This document shows, one piece after another, positions 11,984 to 23,102 of a DNA stretch of 64,000 nucleotides. The position numbers were made by a program, and so were the translations under genes. The stretch's first letter is position 1. Every line of letters starts with the position of its first letter. The DNA is taken from positions 10,726,001 to 10,790,000 of the forward strand of contig OZ020248.1 of assembly GCA_963971285.1 (NCBI GenBank). Reading direction: 5' to 3'. The notes under the pieces are model-generated. The model did no database searches, was not told the origin of the DNA, and saw nothing but the letters and a program-made list of their open reading frames with translations. The stretch is from Astropecten irregularis. Lineage: Eukaryota > Echinodermata > Asteroidea > Paxillosida > Astropectinidae.

Positions 11984-12462
11984 AGGCCTTAACTTCACCA
12001 TACACTAAGATTAATCTTAAAGGTAATGTCATACTTTGGTTTTTGTCAAAGAAATAAAGATTCATGGGCAAAAGTATCAAGACAGATACAAATACAGTAA
12101 TCTGTCAAAACAAAATCAGTCCCATACGATGCCCATTTTTTTTGAGAAAAGAGTGAAAAACGGCAACAGTATTTCTTAAGTCTTTTCTCTTTTATTTTTT
12201 CTGCCTGGTCTTTAAAAGATTTTCGGTCGTTGTTTTACTAATTTCTGGATAAATACAGCATTTCATGCGGAAATTTTTTTACGGAATGTTTCTACCACCA
12301 CCATCTTCATAGTTTTACGTAAGTTATACTTAAATATGTGAAGATTTTTGTTTTGGTTTCTTACCCCTACTACCTTTAAGATGAGTTGTCAGTATTATCA
12401 TAGAGATTTACATTGTGACATCACACATTGCCTAGCAATTAAGATTGCTTCACATTTAGGAA
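11984..12462 (+). mobile_element. Family D element interrupted by a family A element
   Basis: D sequence CTTCACCATACACTAAGATT is followed by AATCTTAA, then a family A copy (12017-12379), then TTAAGATGAGTTGTC and the rest of D (GTGACATCACACATTGCCTA). The uninterrupted D copy at 18117 supplies the empty site. The right end of this D copy is replaced by a family E element at 12463. Confidence 0.8.
12017..12379 (-). mobile_element. Family A element nested in family D (TTAA duplication visible)
   Basis: Complete copy bounded by TTAA on each side. Comparison with the empty D copy (TTAA at 18148-18151) shows that the four bases were duplicated on insertion. Confidence 0.85.
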
Positions 12463-12622
12463 CTCGAATTCACGAAGCCCTACGATCGATCGTAACTCGA
12501 GTAACGATTTTTACGAAGGGTAACCCATCATAATAGGGTACATATCCTACGTAGGGCTGCAATGCATCTTATAAGTCGTACAATTGATAGTAAGTTACGA
12601 TGAGTTTGGTGAAATCGACCCC
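12463..12622 (+). mobile_element. Family E element
   Basis: CTCGAATTCACGAAGCCC to GTTTGGTGAAATCGACC, with TACGATCGATCGTAAC. A few extra bases in the central repeat make it about 160 bp. Confidence 0.75.
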
Positions 12623-12760
12623 ATTGCCTTTGCAATATACCCTTTATTCAATATACTCTTTGGTATTTTTTGGCTAACCATTCATTCTTTATTTTGTTAC
12701 GATGAATGAAAACATCGAAATAAATACTGTTTTATGTTGTGTTTTAATTTCAATAAAAGA

Positions 12761-12870
12761 AATAAACTGCTGCAAACTGCTCATCAGCCAAAATGATCTG
12801 AAATATATAAAATGCTTAAAGTTAGGAGGGCCTGACGCGTTTCCATCCTAACAGGTTCTTTATCGAAGGC
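12761..12870 (-). repeat. Family I block
   Basis: Complete in reverse: AATAAACTGCTGCAAACTGC to AGTTAGGAGGGCCTGACGCG, then TCTTTATCGAAGG. On the minus strand it keeps GAAACGCGTC and AGGCC with the pairing partner GCCT upstream. Confidence 0.7.
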
Positions 12871-12964
12871 TAAATGACAAGAGGACAATAACATGCAAGT
12901 AAAGATGCACATGAATGGATGAGAATTGTTGAGAATGTTCTTATTTCGACAGTATAGTCGCATC

Positions 12965-13395
12965 ACTCGAAACTCTTGTGTCGAGAACCATTATATTAAA
13001 ATTTAATATATTAAAATGTATCACTTCAAGATTCAGATAGGCCTATGTGATACAACCATGTCTTGGCTATCACCATTGAGAATCTGAGCAAAATTGGACT
13101 GAAATTGAGGGAAAAACTAAGACTGAATCACCCAACCTCAAAACCCGATTATCATCTTTCATATTCTCTTTCATATTTTGCATGCTCTTATTCTGGCACA
13201 CTGCTATTTCTTTTTATAGAGTACTCTTTCAATTGGTCATATTTTCGCCAATTTCAGCCTGATTTTTCTTAAATTCTACATGGCGATAGCCAAAACATGG
13301 TCGTATCATATAGCCGAATATTCAAGCGATAAACAGTTTAATTTTAACATAATGGTTCCAGATACATTGCGTTGCGTTTTTTCTGGGACACCCTG
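12965..13395. mobile_element. Family G element, left tip lost
   Basis: Ends TTCTGGGACACCCTG followed by TA. The left end stops at CTTGTGTCGAGAACCATTA, so the outer ~25 bases are missing. The two long inverted arms are recognisable (ATGTCTTGGCTATCACCAT and its complement). Confidence 0.75.
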
Positions 13396-13662
13396 TATAG
13401 TCCAATATAGGCGCATCCATGCACCCCGCTGGGCGCTCGGTCGAGCCGTGCAGGAGACAAAGCAAAAACGCGAAATACAAAAACTGCCACAATCATATAA
13501 CAATCTAATTATTCTCAGACTACTCAGATTGAGAACACACAAACAAACTGAATTCATTATGACATAATGCCACAGCTTGACATTTTTTATTTTCAATTAA
13601 CAAATTGCCAGATACCGGAAGTTATGGGCAAGCTGGCCAGATAACATTAACAAGATAAAATA

Positions 13663-13968
13663 TTAGGGCACACAGTTATGCCCCCACTCTGGGTTACAGG
13701 ACCCAGCCAAATAGGGCACAATAGCCCCCACTCTGGGTTACAGGACCCAGCCAAATAGGGCACAATAGCCCCCACTCTGGGTTACAGGACCCAGTCAAAT
13801 AGGGCACAATAGCCCCCACTCTGGGTTACAGGACCAAGTCACATAGGGCACAATAGCCCCCACTCTGGGTTACAGGACCCAGTCACATAGGGCACAATAG
13901 CCCCCACTCTGGGTTACAGGACCCAGCCAAATAGGGCACAATAGCCCCCACTTTGGGTAATAGCCCCA
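13663..13968. repeat. 44-bp tandem repeat array
   Basis: Units start at 13681, 13725, 13769, 13813, 13857, 13901 and 13945, an exact 44-bp period (CCCCCACTCTGGGTTACAGG, then ACCCAGCCAAATAGGGC). There are six full copies plus partial units at both ends. Copies differ at only a few positions, so the array is young or homogenised. Confidence 0.95.
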
Positions 13969-15420
13969 TGATAGAACATTAATGCAACACCTAAACATGT
14001 ACTAATAACATTTGAAATGGAACACCATTAACGAACAGTTAAACCAGACCGGCACAGGATGTTCCCCCGTTTGAACATACGGGAGGAATGGCCCCTGGTG
14101 AACCTCCAGGGAGCTATTCCAGTGCCTGCCACAGCAAATATAATCACTTGTAATAATATTTAGAAAATGCAATGGGAACAATTACAGATGAAAGTTAAGC
14201 TTATAATTGGCTGATATTCTAGACCCCTGATAAAAAGTTTGCTTTGTCTGTCAAATTCCCGCCAGAAAATGCTTTGAGTAATAGGTCTTTAAATTATAAA
14301 TGACTCAAAACCTAAACATGGAACCATTGGCATTGACATGTAAATAAAACCATGTTACACAAGATAGTCCCCCAACTGAACTGATGGGAGGAACGTCCCT
14401 GATGAACATTCAGGGCACGGAAGAAATCAACAAAATGGACATAGCAACTTACATGTAAAATACAGAAAAACTGAATGCATGAAGTAAGCCCAGGTTTCAA
14501 AGCCCAACCCACAACTCCACCTATGGTGGTGAAGGGGTGGAGGTGGGATAAAATTTCAAATTCACATACTTTATCTGTATGTGACACAACAGAAGGCTGT
14601 GACAAAGTGCAGCCTGACCCACTGAACTCATAACTCCTAGGCAGCAGTGAACTTTTGGAGCTCAGCCATTGGCTAGAAGTTTAACCAACTCCTGCTCCCA
14701 TTGGACCATTTACCAGGCATTGATTGGCCCTCCTTCTGCTCCACTGCATATGAATATTCATGAGTGGATCCTGTTTGTAATGCTGTGTTTGTTGCGTCAT
14801 TCAAATTGGTATTATATGCCCAAACAAACAACCTAAATTCTCCTAAACTTTGACCAGAAAACACAAAACACATTCCCTAGATAAATATTAACAAATTACA
14901 AACCACAGCAACTGATACTGTTCAGGAACCAGTATCTTCCTTGATTTTGTTCCAAAATCCTGTGTTTACAACCTATAATTTCCTGCTCTAAACATTGCTA
15001 CATGAATAGCACTTCTTCTAAAATGAACTAACAACAAGGGCTTATTTTGTATCAATTAATTTGCATTTTCCTGTACACAAGTTGCCCCACAATTCCTGTT
15101 GCAAAGTAAACAACAAACAACATCACACACCCCTGCAACCATTACAGCCTACAAGTAGTGAATATGCATGAAGCAATAAGGCAATCCTGCAGCCTATTGG
15201 CTGACCTGGATCTTGCTGAGATACTTGCTTGCCATAGTATGTGTACACAGTAATTACCCATGTGTGTGCATGTACAAAACACTGTTACATTGAGCACATG
15301 TATACACACATCCTTGCACTGGCAGTTCAGAAACTGCCAGTAAGGGGAAATTCTGCGAATAAAACATTTTATCAATTATTGATAAAATGACTTATTCACA
15401 CAGTCATACATAACTCATTC
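13969..15420. other. Unassigned 1.4-kb block next to the 44-bp array
   Basis: No coding signal. Two stretches resemble each other (about 14070-14120 with CCCCCGTTTGAACATACGGG and about 14365-14415 with CCCCCAACTGAACTGATGGG), so it may be an old dispersed repeat. ATTGG (inverted CCAAT) occurs three times at about 14665-14730. I cannot assign a family. Confidence 0.35.
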
Positions 15421-15737
15421 CCCCCTAATAGGCATATACTATACGTTCTCTTTGGAGAATTAACATAAGATAGATTGTGGGCGAGCTCAGTATGGTTTTA
15501 GCACTGTCACGTTTTGCTTATTGAAAATCATGCCGATACGGTCCCCGAAAAAAAAGGATACCCATTTTCAAAATATTATGAAAAGAAATTGTATGTTTCC
15601 AGCTATTTGATTATAAGTCTATTGCATTCACTATCTCACTTTGAAAATTTGGACCAAATTTCAATGCAATCCATTCATGCATCACCGAGTAATTACTGAT
15701 TGTCTAGAAAAGTCCATTTTGCTACCATTATAAAAAT

Positions 15738-15858
15738 GAGTGACATTGTTGGTCATCTTCATGGTGATCGTGTGTAGGGGTATGCGTAGTGAACGTGGGC
15801 GGCCACGTCGAGGGGATATTTACATATCACAATGTTAAGATGACCACCATTGTCACTC
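15738..15858. mobile_element. Short TIR element, 121 bp
   Basis: GAGTGACATTGTTGGTCATC at the left and GATGACCACCATTGTCACTC at the right are inverted partners (20 of 22 bases in the arm). The interior is unique (GTGGGCGGCCACGTC). No second copy in the window. Confidence 0.6.
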
Positions 15859-15930
15859 AATTGTAGATTGTAACATCCAAATGTAAGATATAATAATCTC
15901 TAATATCCAAATGTAAGATACCAAACAAAG

Positions 15931-16065
15931 AAATGGGAGAGTTTTGAGAATCTGCCTTCATGTCAACAGCGCACGCGCACGCAATTGTGAGCATGCGCGC
16001 GCACGCGCACAATTGCGTGCGCGTGCGCTGTTGACATGAAGACCGATTCTCAAAACTCTCCCATT
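15931..16065. mobile_element. Family J palindromic foldback element
   Basis: Arms AATGGGAGAGTTTTGAGAAT and ATTCTCAAAACTCTCCCATT are almost perfectly complementary. The pairing continues inward through TCAACAGCGCACGCGCACGC, so nearly the entire 135 bp folds into one hairpin. The core is alternating GC/AC. Confidence 0.8.
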
Positions 16066-16145
16066 AACAAAACTACGAATCAATAAGAAAATGCGTGCGT
16101 CACTAAAAAGCAGCAATCACTGGATAAAAACTATGAGAATATGAG

Positions 16146-16264
16146 AGAAAGATCCTGTTATAGGATCGAAACGTCAGACGTACCCTTCTTATATAGCCTA
16201 CTCCCTCGCCAGCGTTTTATATCATTATTTCAGGTCATTGTTTTGGTTGATGAGCAATTTGCAG
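16146..16264 (+). repeat. Family I block, variant
   Basis: GATCCTGTTATAGGATCGAA, then ACGTCAGACG. The hairpin and GAAAC are kept but the palindrome is the shorter ACGT. The downstream part (CAGGTCATTGTTTTGGTTGA, TGAGCAATTTGCAG) matches other copies. Confidence 0.65.
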
Positions 16265-16696
16265 ACATTACATGGAATTGAAAAGATGAAGCACCTGTAT
16301 GAATGATCTTAAAATTATACATATTGAAATAAAACTCCAATAAATCTAGAATTGTTCATGGCTTCTATCTTCAGATGAAAAGTATTGTGGATACGCCGAG
16401 GAAACTGATGTGTGTTCCAGATTAGAAGCAGTATGAAGGATGGATATAAGACTACAGGGCACATGATAACACACTAGTATTTATCTCGAGGTATGTGAAC
16501 CATTTCGTAAACTTTTCGACAATTTTTATCCGGCGAGTATAAATTTGATTTGAAATTATCAAACAATGTTATTTGCCATTTTATTGTTTTTTTCTGGTAT
16601 TGAAAGCAAGGATTCATCAAAAGCACCCTATATAAATACTGTAGCTTAAAAGCCATGAAACATTTCATGGACAGGTGCCAAGAAATAATAAATAAC
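16265..16696. other. No recognised feature
   Basis: Intergenic, no coding signal. Confidence 0.35.
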
Positions 16697-17059
16697 TTAA
16701 GCTAGTATCATACTTTGGTAAGAGACCAAAACAGAAATGTTCACAGATTTACATATAACTTACAGGGTATGAAGATGGTGGTGGTAGAAACATACCGTTA
16801 AAATGTGTCCGCCTGAAATGGTGTATTTATCAAGAAATTTGTAAAACAACGACCGAAAATCTTTTTGATCTTTTAAAAGATCAAAAATAAAAGAGAAAAG
16901 ACTTAAGAAATAATGTGACTGTTTTCTCAAAAAGTGGGCAACGTATGGGACTGAAATTTTCACAGATGACTGTTACTGTATCTGTGTTGATATTTTTGCC
17001 CATGAATCTGTTTTTCGTTGATAAAAACCAAAGTATTATTACTATGATATTACCTTTAA
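16697..17059 (+). mobile_element. Family A TTAA element, complete
   Basis: 363 bp. TTAAGCTAGTATCATACTTT at the left, ATGATATTACCTTTAA at the right, central GATCTTTTAAAAGATC intact. TTAA on both flanks. Confidence 0.88.
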
Positions 17060-17310
17060 CCAAAAACTACAAACACGACATATAACGCCATGTGCACGAG
17101 TCAGATGAGTCATTTTAGTACATGCTCTTATCTTGCATGATGTCGCATTTTTTACTGGAAGTGAGTAAAAATCAGCGACACCTTGAAAAAAAAACACCCC
17201 AAAACAACCCCGTGATTTTACATGATGTCCAGAATTGATATTCCCATGACATAGAATATGCACGGCATTTGTATTTGATGATGCTTAGGCCGTATAGAGA
17301 GATTTGGTAC

Positions 17311-17629
17311 TTAAAGGCATGCGTACAGGATTTGCAAGCCCTCCAAAAATGTGTTTTAGTTTGAGATAAAAAATTGAATCTACAGTTCGTAAACAGTGCA
17401 AACAGTCACCATGGTTCATCAGATGCTGGGTTTTTCAAGGAAATCAACATTTAGTGTCTTTAAAAAAGATCGTTCATCCGAACGATTTTGTAGCATTTCG
17501 AAAGCGTGGTGTAACCGTGAAGGATTTGGAGGGGCAAGATTATTTCGGCCGTTTTTCTGCTATCCAAATGTACAAAGCGTAAAAAGGTACAACGTCTGTA
17601 AGGAAGTTTAAGACTTTCACTTCTGTTTA
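17311..17629 (+). mobile_element. Family M TTAA element, first of the duplicated pair
   Basis: Begins TTAAAGGCATGCGTACAGG and includes GCAAACAGTCACCATGG, a palindromic GATCGTTCATCCGAACGAT and GCGTGGTGTAACCGTGAAGG. M elements close with ATATGCTCCCTTTAA (see 28527). Here a new M start (TTTAAAGGGAGCATATAGG) at about 17630 interrupts it. Confidence 0.7.
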
Positions 17630-17747
17630 AAGGGAGCATATAGGATTTGCAAGGCCTAAAAAAATACTGAGTTTGAGACAGAAAAAAGAAAAAATGCACG
17701 GCATTTGTATTTGATGATGCTTAGGCCGTATAGAGAGATTTGGTACT

Positions 17748-18095
17748 TAAAGGCATGCGTACAGGATTTGCAAGCCCTCCAAAAATTTTTTTTAATAGAG
17801 ATAAAAAATGGAATCTACAGTTTGTAAACAGTGCAAACAGTCACCATGGGAAATCTTGGTTCATCAGATGCTGAGGTTTTCAAGGAAATCAAGATTTAGT
17901 GTCTTTTAAAAAGATCGTTTTATCCGAACGATTTAATAGCATTTCGAAAGCGTGGTGTAACCGTGAAGGATTTGGAGGGGGGGGGGGGTGGGGGGAGGGG
18001 GGCGGGAGCAAGATTATATCGGCCGTATTTCTGCTATCCAGAAGGACAAAGCGTAAAAAGGTACATGAAACAACTATATGCTCGCTTTAATAAGA
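17748..18095 (+). mobile_element. Family M TTAA element, second of the duplicated pair
   Basis: Same content as the preceding copy, plus a G-rich expansion at about 17977-18004 after GAAGGATTTGGAGG. The right terminal repeat is reduced to ATATGCTCGCTTTAA. Confidence 0.7.
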
Positions 18096-18116
18096 AGTAG
18101 GCCTTTACAGAAACAG

Positions 18117-18274
18117 AGCTGGATTTCACCAACCACTAAGATTAATCTTAAGTTGAGTTGTCCGTATTGCCGTAAAATAGTGGTTTGTATTGTGACATCA
18201 CACTTTGCTTAGCAATTAGGATTGATCCATACTATAAGATCAATCTTATAGTGCTTCGTGAAATCAGCCCCAGG
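18117..18274 (+). mobile_element. Family D element, uninterrupted (empty site)
   Basis: 158 bp, from CTGGATTTCACCAACCACTA to TGCTTCGTGAAATCAGCCCC. TTAA at 18148-18151 is the site that holds a family A element in the D copy at 11984. Confidence 0.75.
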
Positions 18275-18734
18275 TCTTATAGCCGAACGGAAAACCCCAG
18301 TTTATTTTTGTGCAAGTATAATCGGTCAATCTAATCTTTTTGTCAGATCGTAAGCCCTTACGCATACAAACTGAACGCTCCGTGCAATTCTTGCCAAGAT
18401 GACACTGGATAAGATGAACACTTTGAATCAGTATTTATGAATCATTCCTCTCCACTCCGACTTAATTTATTTATATGCATAATAAAAAAATTTCCGTTAG
18501 GGTGACAATTCTATGTGCACAAACTCAACTTACCTATTTCTTAACGTCTTAAAGTAATGAACTTGAAATTAATTCATGTTGAGAGCATTCTCTTTCTTCT
18601 ATTAAAATTTGGACGGTAAAATGTCTTCTAATGGCAGCTATTAAAAAACATCAAGGGGGAAATGTCACACAATGGTCGCCCGATATGTTCACTTTCAAAC
18701 GTGAACTGCATGGTCTCACTATAATTATGGTGTG
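18275..18734. other. No recognised feature
   Basis: Intergenic, no coding signal or family match. Confidence 0.35.
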
Positions 18735-19071
18735 TTAAAGGTAGTATCATACTTTGGTAAGAAACCAATGTTCACAGATTTACGTATAACTTACAGGGTA
18801 TTAAGATGATGATGGTAGAAACATACCGTTAAAATGTTTCCGCCTGAAATGGTGTATTTATCCAGAAATTAGTAAAACAACGATCGACAATCTTTTTGAT
18901 CTTTTAAAAGATCAAAAATAAAAGAGAAAAGACTCAAGAGATACTGCTTTTTCCTGTTTTTCACTGTTTTCTAAAACAATGGGCACCGTATGGGACTGAA
19001 ATCTTACTGCTACTGTATCTGTCTTGATATTTTGCCCATGAATAAAAACCAAAGTATGATTGTACCTTTAT
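18735..19071 (+). mobile_element. Family A TTAA element
   Basis: TTAAAGGTAGTATCATACTT to GTATGATTGTACCTTTA. Slightly shortened near the right end, where the TTTCTTTGAC motif is lost. Left TTAA, right TTAT. Confidence 0.85.
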
Positions 19072-19427
19072 ACATTCAGCTTCGTTCGTTTCTTTCCGGG
19101 CGTTCAGAAACAGCTCCGATATTTCCAGTTCCCTCTGTACATTTTCCAATTCGGCTTATCGAATTATTTCAATCATGAACGGGAGGTCGCATTTGGTCCT
19201 GTGAAATCCACAACGAACTCAGTCCATCCTCAAAACTATTGGGAATTCAGTTCTGAATGGAACGGCGGAATTTCATTTTTTAAAATTGAGAGTGGAATAA
19301 TCACGTTCATTGATCAATAACAATGAAGATATCATCCCTCAAACTTGAGTTGCAGAACTTGATTTGAGGAGCTTACAACTTAACTGTAAAAACAATTTAA
19401 ACCTAAACTCCATGCGGGGAAGACATA
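19072..19427. other. No recognised feature
   Basis: Intergenic, no coding signal. Confidence 0.35.
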
Positions 19428-19736
19428 GGGCGTGTACGAGACGGAGGCTGAGGCTGAGGCTCAGGCACGGGCTGAAGCTGAGGCTCAGGCTGAGGCTCAG
19501 GCTTGATCAGGATGAGGCTGAGGCTGAGGCTGAGTGCTGATGATCGAGGCTGAGGCTGAGGCTGAGGCTGAGGCTCAGGCTCAGGCCTCAGCTCTGACAT
19601 CCACATGATGTAGGAGAATCTACCTCCGAACAGCAAGCCAAATGCCTCTATTTGGATATCCGTTATTTCAGAATGGATTCACGAAATGGAGCCGGAGCCT
19701 GAAACGGAGCCAGAGCCTCCGTTTCGTAAACACCCC
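19428..19736 (+). mobile_element. Family Hx element with GAGGCT arrays
   Basis: TIRs GGGCGTGTACGAGACGGAGG and GGAGCC..CCTCCGTTTCGTAAAC. About 20 hexamers (GAGGCT, CAGGCT) sit between the left TIR and the core, and a few GGAGCC units lie at the right. The core has GACATCCACATGATG and ATCCGTTATTTCAGAATGG. 309 bp. Confidence 0.78.
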
Positions 19737-20336
19737 AAGACCTATAGCAAAGATCTACATAGATGAGGAACTTGAGAAGGGAATTCTTGGTCTTTCGCCC
19801 GCCAACCCTTGCTCCTCATCACAAGAGCTCAGACCTAGTGTGTCCATAATCAGCTCCGCGGTAAAGACTTCACTGCATGGCGAGATAGCCCTTCGAACTT
19901 GCCTTGGTTGTGCCTATACGGCAAACAATTACCTTGGATTGGATAATTTTGGATGATTACAATCATTACCCGGTACCAACAATTGGATCATTATAATCTA
20001 GAGAAATCATTCGCTGAAAGTACGGGGGAAATAAGAAGCAAACTGCTTGAAAACTTCATCAATTTCGTCGATTTCTGCAACATGTCGGCTTGTATGGCGT
20101 TTGACCTCAATTAGGGCCAGCAACTGTTACTATGTGCATTTTGGACGGTTCTCTTATCAACATTCTCTTTTTGTGGTTTCCCCACCGTGGTGCATGCTTT
20201 TCCCTGTTTCCCTGGTCACTTTGTTCCCCTGATGCCACCAATCTCCATTGATGTGTCTTGCATTTTCCTGTCCTCTTCTTATTATAAGAATTTGAGAAAG
20301 ACCCTGCTAGGATTGAACCGTAACTGGGATTATTTT
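19737..20336. other. No gene; weak family I trace
   Basis: No coding signal. At about 20290-20320 AAAGACCCTGCTAGGATTGA resembles the hairpin of family I but is too degraded to annotate as a copy. Confidence 0.35.
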
Positions 20337-20882
20337 GCACACTGTCAAAATTTTCGGTGACATTCTCGGTAGCATGTTGCCCAGGTTGGCCTATTATTAC
20401 ATTGACGCCGAAAATGTTGTCTTTGCACACAGAGCAAAAGGAGTTGGGTAACATGTAGCCCAACTGTCGCTCAGATGTTGACGAAAGAATGGAAATGCAT
20501 TTATACGCCGACATGTTGCTGACATTAACCAATCAGGAGTAGGCTCTCGGTCACTTGACCAAGTGTAATCACGTGATTTGGACAAAATGTCCAGCTTCAA
20601 TGTGGTATAAAGGTATGATACCCCTCAGTGGGATATCATGCAAACTGGACAAAAACCAAAAAAATTAAGCTGCAAGATATTGCAACAAAATTGGAAAATT
20701 AGCCATCCAAATGCTCACAAGTTCCGCCCATTGCTTCAACATCTCAGCAACATTTCGGTAACATGTTGGCCAAATGTTTCTAGCATATACACATGGCAAA
20801 ACAAACGATGTTGTCCAGGTGTGTTTCCCTACATGGGCAACATGTTACCGAGATTGTTACCGAAAATGTTGACAGTGTACAC
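20337..20882. mobile_element. Family P element with ~50-bp TIRs
   Basis: TGCACACTGTCAAAATTTTC, then GGTGACATTCTCGGTAGCAT at the left, matched in reverse at the right by GGCAACATGTTACCGAGATT and TGTTGACAGTGTACA. Further copies of the AACATGTTGCC motif lie inside. About 546 bp, no coding capacity. Confidence 0.65.
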
Positions 20883-21057
20883 TCTGCTTTAGTTAGAAAC
20901 TCTGGGCCAAAGGTCTCAGCACATAAAAAGAACTTGAATCATGCACCCAAATTCTTGATGAGTTTAACTGCGTGGCAGACGTAGTTCATTGCGCCAAAAT
21001 GCGTCGAGTACAATTTGGCGATCGGAACTTCGGCGCCATCGTCCGGGTCGCTATCGC

Positions 21058-21397
21058 TTAAAGGTAATATCATACTTTAGTTTTTGTCAAAGAAATACAG
21101 ATTCATTGGCAAAAAAATCAAGACAGTACAGTAACAGTCATCTGTGAAAATTTCAGTCCCATACGGTGCCCACTTTTTGAGAAAACAGTGAAAAACAGCC
21201 ACAAGGCTCTTTTATTTTTGATCTTTTGTACGATCAAAAATATTTTGTTACTAATTTCTGGATAAATACACCATTTCAGGCAGAAAAATGTTAACGGTAT
21301 AGGTTTCTACTAGCATCATCTTCACACCCTGAAATGTTTACGTACATCTGCGAACTTTTATGTTTTAGTTCTTACCAAAGTATGATACTACCTTTAA
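21058..21397 (-). mobile_element. Family A TTAA element, complete
   Basis: 340 bp. TTAAAGGTAATATCATACTT to ATGATACTACCTTTAA with TTAA at both ends. The poly-AGTCTTTTCTC segment before the central palindrome is shortened. Confidence 0.87.
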
Positions 21398-23102
21398 AAC
21401 ATTATAATTAGTCTTTTATTTCACCCATAAAATATCCAAGTGTGCACGGTGCGGACACGTTTAACACCCGCAGTTTATTATTCATTTCACAATAATCATC
21501 ATTTTTTTCTTAGTTACAAATCTGTTCATTCACTCTCGTACCGACATATGACTAGTCGACCTTCATATCCCACACCTCGTAAATTCTGACCGGTCTGAGG
21601 CTGACATCATTTTAACCTGCAAATAAAGCAATTCCACAGTCTGTATTCAGCCGTAAATCAAGTTTGTTGCTAATGCTGGCTATATAGGCTCTCTGTATAT
21701 GAGTCTAAACCTGAAGAGAACTGGAGGTTTATTTCACTCGCCTCCCAGCAAACAACCCCGCCCCCTCGAAGTTTAATCCATCATTCATAACCGCTTCGCA
21801 TGCGCGGTTCTACGGAGGGGGGGGGGGGCTTGGGGGGTTGAGTTTCGGTCTTCCTACAACCCCACCCGCCCCTGCTGTTCAGGTGTGTCACGTGAACGGG
21901 AATTGGTTTTCACTGCCGAACGAAAATTGGCAAAGGAAAATGAACACCATATACCGGTTCGCAATGACTTCAGAGTATAAGGAATTATGATTGATATAAT
22001 GACTATACCTTACAGCGGGAACTTTCCATACATGAGAATAACAATTCATATGGAACTCATCAAATGCATGCCAGCTTCGGACTATATGGGACTCGGCTCA
22101 TGGTTTGGGCTCAATCAGAGTTGTGTGTGTTTTTTTACCGCGTGGTGTTTTTCTTTGCTGTTGGTGGCCCAGGCACTCGACAGCGGCCGGCGGCAAATGC
22201 ATCGACCGGGCCAGACCCATACGGCTCCAGCACCGCCACGGCCTGCTTGCAGTCGTGCTATAGCGTCATGCATAACACACACTGTCAGCTCTTATCATTA
22301 TGTACACGCTGCTACACACGAGACACGTATACAGGTATATACCGTGCACAATGTAATATACATGTGTAATATACAATGCTTGGTTGGTTTAGGGTCAGGG
22401 AGTACGGGGTAGGTTTCCAGGCGCGCTGCGAGGGGTCAGGGCTAGGGGAGCACGGAGGCTTTAACACGGCACGTCCCAGCAGTGCAGACGGTAAACTAGC
22501 CCGCTGTATGCAGTAGCCCACAGTCCGCGTGGGGAAGGTTTTCAGGCGGGAAAAAGAGGTCTAGCTCAGACTGAGGGAGAAAGAATGAAAATACACCAAC
22601 AAGAATTGGCGGGAATGATTTGTTCTTCGGTGATGGGTGTGTTGAATAAAAAAGAGTCCGCGGTCTGATCAGATCCGTTGCTGGTTTAAAGCTTCTGCCA
22701 CGGAACCCAATGTAGACACAATGGTGGTAATAATGTTCAATGATATAGGCGGGTGGGTATAAAGAAAAAAAAACACTTAAAAACTTGAAAACCTAGCCGT
22801 GGAGAAGGCAGGTGCACGCTGAAAAACAACAAGAATGCGTCGGAATTCATCATCATGCGTTTTGTCACCCGTACGTGTCAGGCCAAATTTGGGCATCCAT
22901 GAGGCAGGCAGCGCTGCCGAATTGGTCATGTGAGCCCAGTGAGAAAAAAAATATATCGCCGCTAACTAGAATTCATGCCACTGATCGTGTGCCGGGATGA
23001 TTTTTCGGGGCTCGTTAACCCCCCTCCCTCCCCCCCCCCAAAAAAAGGGGTCACTCACTTTGAACTTGGGTAGAGCCTATGACACTTTTGAAGTGCTGTC
23101 AT
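21398..23102. other. No gene recognised
   Basis: About 1.7 kb. Short G and C homopolymer runs (about 21818-21829 and 23024-23040). Open frames near 21990-22410 show no protein family features and overlap each other, so I do not call a gene. Confidence 0.4.

Larger units (their letters stand above)
17256..18100 (+). repeat. Local tandem duplication (about 440 bp) containing family M elements
   Basis: 17256-17692 and 17693-18100 repeat the same order: GCACGGCATTTGTATTTGAT, GCTTAGGCCGTATAGAGAG, then a family M element beginning TTAAAGGCATGCGTACAGG. Non-M flanking sequence is duplicated with the element, so this is segmental duplication and not two insertions. The copies look more than 90% identical by eye. 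Confidence 0.85.

Noticed and set aside
13663-13968. CRISPR-like or satellite-encoded gene
   Set aside because: A head-to-tail 44-bp array without spacers or coding frame.
13969-15420. Possible LTR-type element or promoter, because of the repeated block and three ATTGG motifs
   Set aside because: No paired terminal repeats, no coding remnants and no defined ends. The evidence is too thin to name a class.
22064-22412. Overlapping open frames of 101 and 141 codons
   Set aside because: No recognisable domain, codon pattern or splice context, and the two frames overlap out of phase.
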